Shown here piece by piece: positions 24,426-31,165 of a DNA stretch of 31,165 nt. A program made the translations under genes and the position numbers. Below the pieces are notes generated by a model. That model worked only from the letters and a program-made list of their open reading frames with translations. It made no database searches and was not told where the DNA came from. The first letter of the stretch is position 1; each line of letters opens with the position of its first letter. Source of the DNA: WJMB01 sp964581465 (GTDB lineage: Bacteria; RBG-13-66-14); contig CAZOOP010000044.1 in the NCBI GenBank assembly GCA_964581465.1, positions 1-31,165 of the forward strand, in the 5' to 3' direction.

Positions 24426-24664
24426 CGGTCTCCTTCCGGTTGGTAAAAGTGAACGATCAATCTAGCCTCGAAGACTCCGGAGAAATGAATAGCATACTTG
24501 TTATTAGATAACAATAACAATACTAATATACTATAGTATGTATAGCTAATGGAGCGGGCGAAGGTGGGCGGTCTTTGGTATACTTGGGAACCCGTCGCGG
24601 CGGGTGCCGCCGACCTTGCGACAGCCAACGGAGAATCCCGGACGAGTCTCGAACGAGGAGCGTT

Positions 24665-25567
24665 ATGAGCCTGCGCGGTTACGTCAAGCTGGCCCGGCCC
24701 TTCACCCTGCTGGCGCCCTTCTTCGGCTTCGCCTGCTTCGCCCTGGTGGCGGCGGGCTCGCCGGTGGGCGGCCGGCTGGTCCTCGACGGCGCGCTGATCG
24801 TCAAGATCCTGCTGGGCGCGGCGGCGGCGGCGGTGCTGAACATGGCCTCGAACTCCGTCAACCAGATCTTCGACCGCGAGATCGACGCGGTCAACAAGCC
24901 CGAGCGGCCCCTGGTCACCGGCGAGGTGAGCCGTCGCGGAGCCTGGATCGCCTGCGTGGTCTTCTACCTGGCGGCGATCGGCCTCTCGCTGCTGGTCAAT
25001 ATGCGCTTCTTCTACATCGTGCTGGTGACGAGCTTCGTGACCTACGCTTACTCGGGCCCGCCCTTCCGCACCAAGCGCAACGGCTTTTTGGCCAACTTCA
25101 CCATGGCCCTGCCCCGGGGCGGCCTGTTGGTGATCGCGGGCTGGAGCGCGGTGAAACCCATCGGCTTCGCCGAGCCCTGGTACATCGCGGCGGTCTTCTT
25201 CCTGTTCATCCTGGGCGCCTCGACGACCAAGGACTTCGCCGACATGAAGGGCGACGAGGCCCACGGCTGCCGCACCCTGCCGATCATCTTCGGCGTGCGC
25301 CGGGCGGCCTGGATCATCGCGCCCTTCTTCGTGCTGCCCTTCCTGGGACTGTTCCCGGGCATCCTGCTGGGCGTCCTGCGAGGAAACCCGACGCCGCTGC
25401 TGATCCTGGCCGGCCTGCTGAGCCTCTACGGGGCTTTCATCGCCTACCTGATCCTGCGCCGCCCCGAGGAGATGGCCACCGAGAGCAACCACGTCTCCTG
25501 GAAGCACATGTACCTGCTGATGATTTTGGCCCAGGTCGGCTTCGCGGTGAGCTACCAACTCGGCTGA
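24665..25567 (+). CDS. UbiA-family prenyltransferase
   Basis: This 300-residue integral membrane prenyltransferase of the UbiA superfamily joins a polyprenyl diphosphate to an acceptor. The first metal-binding motif is NQIFDREID (Asn66, Asp70, Asp74), followed by NKPERPLVTGEVS. The second is KDFADMKGD (Asp190, Asp193, Asp197), followed by GCRTLPIIFG. About nine hydrophobic segments fit the family fold. The acceptor cannot be decided: quinone precursors, haem O/chlorophyll-type or archaeal-type glycerol phosphate lipids are all used by members, and no pathway neighbour helps. ATG 24665 with GAGGAG 4-10 bases upstream is the clear start. It is separated from the next gene by a sigma-54 promoter region, so it is a single transcription unit. 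Confidence 0.88.
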   Translation: MSLRGYVKLARPFTLLAPFFGFACFALVAAGSPVGGRLVLDGALIVKILLGAAAAAVLNMASNSVNQIFDREIDAVNKPERPLVTGEVSRRGAWIACVVFYLAAIGLSLLVNMRFFYIVLVTSFVTYAYSGPPFRTKRNGFLANFTMALPRGGLLVIAGWSAVKPIGFAEPWYIAAVFFLFILGASTTKDFADMKGDEAHGCRTLPIIFGVRRAAWIIAPFFVLPFLGLFPGILLGVLRGNPTPLLILAGLLSLYGAFIAYLILRRPEEMATESNHVSWKHMYLLMILAQVGFAVSYQLG

Positions 25568-25661
25568 GTCCTGCCAGAATGGCGCACCCACGGCGCCGAT
25601 GTCTAATCTGGCATGGAAAACCGCCGTCCCGGCGGAGAACCCGGACAACTAATAGCTTAAT

Positions 25662-25674
25662 TATCAACAAGTTA
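25662..25674 (+). promoter_or_regulatory. IHF-type binding site
   Basis: TATCAACAAGTTA matches the IHF consensus WATCAA-N4-TTR at every fixed position and sits 7 bases upstream of the sigma-54 -24 box, inside an AT-rich stretch. IHF bending is commonly needed at sigma-54 promoters; here the site is closer to the promoter than usual. Confidence 0.5.
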
Positions 25675-25680
25675 CAATCT

Positions 25681-25696
25681 TGGTACGCTCCTTGCA
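25681..25696 (+). promoter_or_regulatory. Sigma-54 promoter of the response-regulator operon
   Basis: TGGTACGCTCCTTGCA matches the sigma-54 consensus TGGCACG-N4-TTGCA with one change, and the GG and GC are ten bases apart. Transcription would start near 25707, about 50 bases before the ATG at 25759. Confidence 0.75.
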
Positions 25697-25758
25697 CATA
25701 TAAGGGACGCTGAGGTCGTCTTTCGGCGACCCGGGTCGAGGTGACCTGGAGGTTTTTC

Positions 25759-26178
25759 ATGCGCACGGTTCTACTGGCCGACGACAATCGGGAGTGTCTG
25801 CGCTCATTGGCGCGGATGCTCGACCGCTACGGCCTGCGGACCCTCCCGGCGGCCAACGCCGCGGAGGTCTGGCGGGCCTTGGAGCGGACCGTGCTCGATC
25901 TGGCCATCCTGGACCTGGAGATGCCCAGCGTGGGCGGCCTGCACATCCTGCAGCGCATCCGCCGCCGGCATCCCCGTCTGCCCGTGGTCATCCTCTCCGG
26001 CGCCGACTCGGCCCGCACGATCCTGCGTTCTTTCGCGGCCGGGGCGTACGGTTTTCTGCCCAAGCCGGTGAACGTGAAGCTGCTGCGTCAGCTTCTGCGC
26101 GAGGTTCTGGCCTCGACACCGCCGGTGCCCTTCAGCTATCCCCCGCTCCCCCACGACGAAAGGAAACCCCATGCGTAG
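25759..26178 (+). CDS. Single-domain response regulator
   Basis: This 139-residue protein is a CheY-like receiver domain with no output domain. The acidic pocket is Asp8-Asp9, the phosphorylation site is Asp52 in ILDLEMP, Ser80 sits in the switch position (VVILSGADS), and Lys102 is in FLPKPVN. All key residues are intact, so it should be phosphorylated by a histidine kinase not encoded here. The tail after residue 115 is proline-rich. TGGAGG lies 7 bases before the ATG. Its last 8 bases overlap the following secreted-protein gene, so both are read from the sigma-54 promoter at 25681. Putting the regulator itself under sigma-54 suggests an activator-dependent response. Confidence 0.9.
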   Translation: MRTVLLADDNRECLRSLARMLDRYGLRTLPAANAAEVWRALERTVLDLAILDLEMPSVGGLHILQRIRRRHPRLPVVILSGADSARTILRSFAAGAYGFLPKPVNVKLLRQLLREVLASTPPVPFSYPPLPHDERKPHA

Positions 26179-26980
26179 CACCGCTTTGATCGTGACTCTG
26201 GCCGTTTTGGCCGGCTTCAGCTCCGCGGCCGCCATGAACTCCCAGGATGTCCTGGCCCTGCTCGAGGCCGGCTGCAAGGACGGCGCCATCATCGAGGCCA
26301 TCCAGTCCACCGGCAGCACGCCCCTCTTCAGCGCCCGCGACATCATGTTCGCCGACGACGAGTACGGCATCGACGAGGAGCTGATGTACCTCTGCCTGCT
26401 CGCCGAGCCAATGAGCAAGGACCAGGTCTACGCCCTGGCCAAGATCGACTACGACGAGGACTACTTCATCAAGCTGCTGACCACGCCCGGGATCACCTTC
26501 GAGCCCGACTACGCCGAAGTGGCCCCCCTGGACCTCGACGACGACGTCCGCGCCGCGCTGATGATGGCCAAGCCCCGCGGCGGCACCACCGAGACCACCG
26601 AGGTGGCCCCCAAGCGCGCCCAGTTGACCATCAACATCTCCGGCGAGTCCTACCAGACCAGCGAACCCGTGGTCTACTTCTACATCCTCGTCGACGGCGA
26701 GGTCGTCCGCGAGGTCGTCGACGACAAAGTCGACGTCTACATCGGCTCGGCCTCCTACAACAAGTTCATCTACACCAGCTACACCGAGTCCGTCGAAACC
26801 GGCGCCCACACCATCGCGGTGGCCGTGGTGCCCTCGGACCGCGGCAAGCCCAGCCAGGGAACGATCAACTCCAACATCATGTTCTCCAAGCGGATCACCC
26901 TGGATGACAGTTACAACCAGCTCAACCTGATGAGCCGGTTGATCCCCGGTACGCAGTCCTACGAGATCTACGAGCAGTAA
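26171..26980 (+). CDS. Secreted protein of unknown function, coupled to the response regulator
   Basis: This 269-residue protein has a signal peptide (STALIVTLAVLAGFSSAAAM). The N-terminal half (SQDVLALLEAGCKDGAIIEA to about ALMMAKPRG) is helical and acidic and resembles the short modules found in periplasmic proteins that start 'V-LL-G-s---I--I'. A Thr/Glu-rich linker leads to a C-terminal beta domain (QLTINISGESYQTSEPVVYF to RLIPGTQSYEIYE). I do not recognise a named family. The ATG overlaps the response-regulator gene by 8 bases, so expression is coupled. No C-terminal anchor is visible, so it is periplasmic or released. Confidence 0.8.
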   Translation: MRSTALIVTLAVLAGFSSAAAMNSQDVLALLEAGCKDGAIIEAIQSTGSTPLFSARDIMFADDEYGIDEELMYLCLLAEPMSKDQVYALAKIDYDEDYFIKLLTTPGITFEPDYAEVAPLDLDDDVRAALMMAKPRGGTTETTEVAPKRAQLTINISGESYQTSEPVVYFYILVDGEVVREVVDDKVDVYIGSASYNKFIYTSYTESVETGAHTIAVAVVPSDRGKPSQGTINSNIMFSKRITLDDSYNQLNLMSRLIPGTQSYEIYEQ

Positions 26981-27066
26981 GACCCACAACCATACCGCAC
27001 ACCCCGGCGGGTCGGGAGTGACTCAGCCCGGCCCGCCGAGACAACCACCACGGAGGGACTTCACCC

Positions 27067-29004
<1,938 letters not shown>

Positions 29005-29025
29005 CTCAACCTAAGTAAACGTCGA

Positions 29026-29051
29026 CCGGGGAGGGTCCGCGCCCTCCCCGG
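29026..29051 (+). terminator. Terminator-like hairpin after dnaK
   Basis: CCGGGGAGGG and CCCTCCCCGG form a perfect 10-bp stem with a six-base loop, 22 bases after the dnaK stop. TATAATG follows rather than a T run. Confidence 0.7.
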
Positions 29052-29091
29052 TATAATGAAGACACAGGATGAAGCTCCCAGGAGGCTTGAG

Positions 29092-29283
29092 GTGAAGTCA
29101 ATCGATAAAGGCTATGTTAACAAAAATAACCAGCTTAATGAGGGTAAAACCAATCAACGAGGTTCAGATCACAATCAGTGGTTCTATCGGATGAAATGTG
29201 GCAATTGTCATCACGAGTATTTTGCTAACGGCTCCGATATCTTTCAACGTAAATGCCCCAATTGTCAGGGGGGAAGACCATAA
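29092..29283 (+). CDS. Small zinc-ribbon protein
   Basis: This 63-residue protein has two CxxC knuckles, CGNC at residues 36-39 and CPNC at 55-58, sixteen residues apart. They surround the conserved-looking ANGSDIFQRK and are followed by QGGRP. This is a rubredoxin-like zinc ribbon that would bind one zinc and probably contact nucleic acid or protein; the function is unknown. The GTG at 29092 has AGGAGG at exactly 6 bases, whereas the in-frame ATG at 29056 lies against the dnaK terminator with no ribosome site. The gene has lower GC and more Asn/Lys than its neighbours, suggesting transfer. It is followed by repeats rather than a partner gene. Confidence 0.72.
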   Translation: MKSIDKGYVNKNNQLNEGKTNQRGSDHNQWFYRMKCGNCHHEYFANGSDIFQRKCPNCQGGRP

Positions 29284-29403
29284 GGTTTTGCATTCCAACC
29301 AAGCCCCGTTACGGTTGTTTCATTCCCACCGGACCACTCGCCCCACGGAGAACCAGTCCCACGGGGCCGACCTGCGCGGGCAAGCGCAACCTCGACGGCA
29401 CAA

Positions 29404-29556
29404 TGTAGGGCCGGGGCGTGGAACTGGTTCCTTAGACCCGACCGCCGGTTTAACATCTGCGTTACTGTAGGGCCGGGGCGTGGAACTGGTTCCTTAGACC
29501 CGACCGCCGGTTTAACATCTGCGTTACTGTAGGGCCGGGGCGTGGAACTGGTTCCC
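29404..29556 (+). repeat. 62-bp tandem repeat (two full units and a partial third)
   Basis: Units starting TGTAGGGCCGGGGCGTGG recur at 29404, 29466 and 29528 with a constant 62-base spacing. Each has the palindromic core GGAACTGGTTCC. The third is cut short. A related copy stands alone at 31004. The 120 bases before the repeat hold only imperfect GC-rich palindromes. Confidence 0.88.
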
Positions 29557-29623
29557 CATCCCCGCCGTTTGTTTGATGACCGCCCTTCGCCGGCGCGCCA
29601 ACTTCAACCGACGAACCATCCAG

Positions 29624-29645
29624 GGGAGCGCCCGCGGGCGCTCCC
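29624..29645. terminator. Perfect 22-bp palindrome
   Basis: GGGAGCGCCCG and CGGGCGCTCCC are exact inverted repeats with no loop, located 48 bases past the end of the minus-strand gene at 29694. It is probably a terminator for that operon, though no T run follows. Confidence 0.5.
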
Positions 29646-29693
29646 GTTGTTCATCTTCCCCTGGGGAACAACCACGCCGTCGGGCCGAGCGGT

Positions 29694-30050
29694 CTACCAC
29701 ACCCCGGGGATCAACCGTCGCCGGGTCCGCCGGGCGTACTCGGCGTATCCGGCGAGCCCCCGGTGGAGCAAGCGGTCCTCGAGGCTGGTGCGGACGACGA
29801 AGAGTCCGACGCCGACGGCGCGCTCGTAGGGGGCGGTGTCGGCGCGCTCCTTCCAGCGTTCGGCGAGCAGGCCCGGGTTGTAGCGCCGGACCAGGGGCAG
29901 GCCGATCAGGCCGTGGAGGGCCATCAGACCGAAGACCAGCCAGGCGCGGAGGTGGTCGAGGCCGCCGAGGGCGATGAAGAAGACGACGGCCTGACCAACG
30001 ACGATGATCAGGGGGGCGGCGAGGCGACGCAGGGCGTTGCGGGGGTTCAT
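29694..30050 (-). pseudogene. Isoprenylcysteine methyltransferase-like membrane protein with internal deletion
   Basis: This 118-residue frame joins the two ends of a membrane methyltransferase of the ICMT/DUF1295-like type. The N-terminal half (APLIIVVGQAVVFFIALGGL through RRYNPGLLAERWKERAD) and the C-terminal VVRTSLEDRLLHRGL-GYAEYARR, then RRLIPGVW, are both family-like. In full-length relatives (about 200 or more residues) several membrane segments and the SAM-binding GPY-RHPxY region lie between them. That middle is absent here and the frame continues cleanly from YERAVGVGLF to VVRTSLED, so an in-frame deletion is likely. Activity is probably lost. It overlaps the TetR gene by 4 bases (ATGA), so the two form an operon. 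Confidence 0.65.
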
Positions 30051-30733
30051 GGGGTGGGTCCCGGCGGGATCTTTTTCTGGATGAGCTCGATCAGCCCGCT
30101 GATCTGCGGGGTGGTCAACCGGCGGTACTCGAGGCCCACGGCGCGCTCGATGAAGCGCAGGGTGTTCTCGAGCCTTCCTTGGAGCCGGTCCGTGGAGACA
30201 TCGCCACGGAGCAGATCCCGGGCCTGGAGGTCCCGGGCGGCGGCGATGAGCCCCAGGATCAGCTCGGCGGCGCCCTCGGGATCGGCGAGGCTGAACTCGC
30301 CCTCGGCGGCGCCCCGGGCCAGGATACGGGCCAGGACGGGACGGGCGGCCTCCGACTGCCGCAAGCGCAGCCGCTGGAGCAGGACCAGGTTCTCGTCGCG
30401 GTAGAGGCTGTTAAGCAGCCGCCGCATCACCGTGGGCCGGGCCTGACGCCAGAGCAGGGAGTGGCCCAGGAACAGCTCGAGCTCCTCGGCGGCGGTCCGC
30501 CGGGGCGATTCCTTCAGGCGCTCTTCGAGATCGGCCAGGGCGTCCTCGACCAGTCCCTCGAGAACGGCCTCGAGGAGGGCCTGCTTGGAGGCGAAGTGAT
30601 GGTAGAAGGCGCCCCGGGAGAGCCCGCTGTCCTCGAGGATGCGCTGGACGCTGGTGCCCGAGTAGCCGTGGAGGAAAAAGCGCCTGCGGGCGTGGGAAAG
30701 GATGTTCTCGCGGTTAGAATTTTTGAGTGTCAC
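30047..30733 (-). CDS. TetR/AcrR-family transcriptional regulator
   Basis: This 228-residue repressor has the TetR helix-turn-helix at the N-terminus: ILSHARRRFFLHGYSGTSVQ, then ILEDSGLSRGAFYHHFASKQ, then ALLEAVLEG. The rest is the usual helical ligand-binding and dimer domain, whose ligand cannot be inferred. The start is a GTG at 30733 with only a weak ribosome site. Thirty-nine bases upstream lies a 15-bp perfect palindrome (30772-30786) typical of operators for this family, so the gene probably represses itself and the overlapping methyltransferase-like gene. The GTG start and weak site suggest low expression. Confidence 0.9.
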   Translation of the reverse strand: MTLKNSNRENILSHARRRFFLHGYSGTSVQRILEDSGLSRGAFYHHFASKQALLEAVLEGLVEDALADLEERLKESPRRTAAEELELFLGHSLLWRQARPTVMRRLLNSLYRDENLVLLQRLRLRQSEAARPVLARILARGAAEGEFSLADPEGAAELILGLIAAARDLQARDLLRGDVSTDRLQGRLENTLRFIERAVGLEYRRLTTPQISGLIELIQKKIPPGPTP

Positions 30734-30771
30734 ATCATATCCAGTTGTATTTTATGTTGTTAGTGTACACA

Positions 30772-30786
30772 GACCGACTGTCGGTC
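30772..30786. promoter_or_regulatory. Probable TetR operator
   Basis: GACCGAC-T-GTCGGTC is a perfect 15-bp palindrome, like the ACCGAC/GTCGGT sites bound by many TetR/AcrR regulators. It lies just upstream of the regulator gene. From 30787 to 31003 I see no gene. Confidence 0.7.
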
Positions 30787-31003
30787 GGTTTTCTGGAATC
30801 AGGATACACCCGTTTTTAATGGATGTCAAGGTGGCGGTTCTTATCGAAACCCAGCGAACCCGAGAGCATATTAGGAAGCTGTCGAACGGGGATCCCATCC
30901 TCACGTTGATGGGTTGCTGATTGACGATGCGCTCCACGGGGGAGAGCCTTCAGGCTTTCTCACTGGTTTATCTCGCCAGGGCGGGCAATCTCACCAAAGG
31001 CTA

Positions 31004-31041
31004 TGTAGGGCGGGGCGTGGAACTGGTTCCTTAGACCCGAC
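31004..31041 (+). repeat. Solo copy of the 29404-type repeat
   Basis: The 38 bases TGTAGGGCGGGGCGTGG, GAACTGGTTCC and TTAGACCCGAC match the first part of the 62-bp unit at 29404, differing at the GGGC/GGGCC position. Confidence 0.8.
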
Positions 31042-31070
31042 AGCGTTATCGCTCCCGGACAATTACCTTA

Positions 31071-31165
31071 GGGATCATCACCAGAAACTGAAGCAAGTAT
31101 TCGCAATTGGTGAAAGACGCCCTGAGACGAGGGGTTGGTAACCACCCGCAGCGTGTGGTCAACCA
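31071..31165 (+). mobile_element. MITE family 1, copy F (left end, cut by window edge)
   Basis: It opens GGGATCATCACCAGAAACTG and runs through TCGCAATTGGTGAAAGACGC and GGTAACCACCCGCAGCG, matching copies B and E. The right end lies beyond the window. Confidence 0.82.

Overview
The window comes from a GC-rich, Gram-negative-type bacterium. It encodes several proteins with signal peptides, a lipoprotein, an outer-membrane-like protein ending in Tyr-Tyr-Phe, and an FG-GAP/UnbV protein with a type IX-style C-terminal sorting domain. Together these suggest an uncultured FCB-group or candidate-phylum lineage. That placement is inference, because no rRNA or ribosomal protein is present. Genes are GC-rich with strong Shine-Dalgarno sites. 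The spaces between many of them are visibly lower in GC and filled with decayed mobile sequence.

Layout. 1-1150: the frameshifted 3' end of an IS1595-type transposase with its right terminal repeat, then two MITE-like elements. 1413-3225: S33-type alpha/beta hydrolase and GNAT acetyltransferase. 3361-3886: nested MITEs. 4206-5375: GT4 glycosyltransferase. 5633-6404: two MITEs. 6627-7754 (minus): secreted PQQ/sorbosone-dehydrogenase-type beta-propeller. 8007-8710: nested MITEs. 9138-10659 (minus): operon of an unknown secreted protein and an outer-membrane-like protein, bracketed by two palindromes whose arms are consensus sigma-54 promoters facing each other. 11126-12379: HemW-like radical SAM protein. 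12589-13611: MITE cluster. 13673-15607: FG-GAP/UnbV protein. 15801-17485: NfeD and SPFH/slipin pair. 17618-21686: single-chain restriction-modification enzyme overlapping an AT-rich DUF3800-like gene. 21701-22971: REP-type palindromic repeats (with a 100-N assembly gap) around a RAYT transposase. 23195-23984: two secreted Septknot-type (7_1 knot) paralogues. 24072-24425 (minus): small lipoprotein. 24665-25567: UbiA prenyltransferase. 25759-26980: response regulator plus secreted protein behind a sigma-54 promoter with an IHF site. 27067-29004: dnaK. 29092-29283: small zinc ribbon. 29694-30733 (minus): TetR regulator and an internally deleted methyltransferase-like gene. 31071-end: another MITE.

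Most novel-looking points: (1) two MITE families, about 340 bp and about 318 bp, with roughly 26-bp terminal inverted repeats and 8-bp target duplications. The right end of the second matches the terminal repeat of the IS1595 relic at 22 of 25 bases, which points to the element that moved it. (2) The paired convergent sigma-54 palindromes. (3) The tandem secreted Septknot genes. (4) The restriction enzyme/DUF3800 pair next to a REP/RAYT island. All family assignments are from reading motifs; no search was run.
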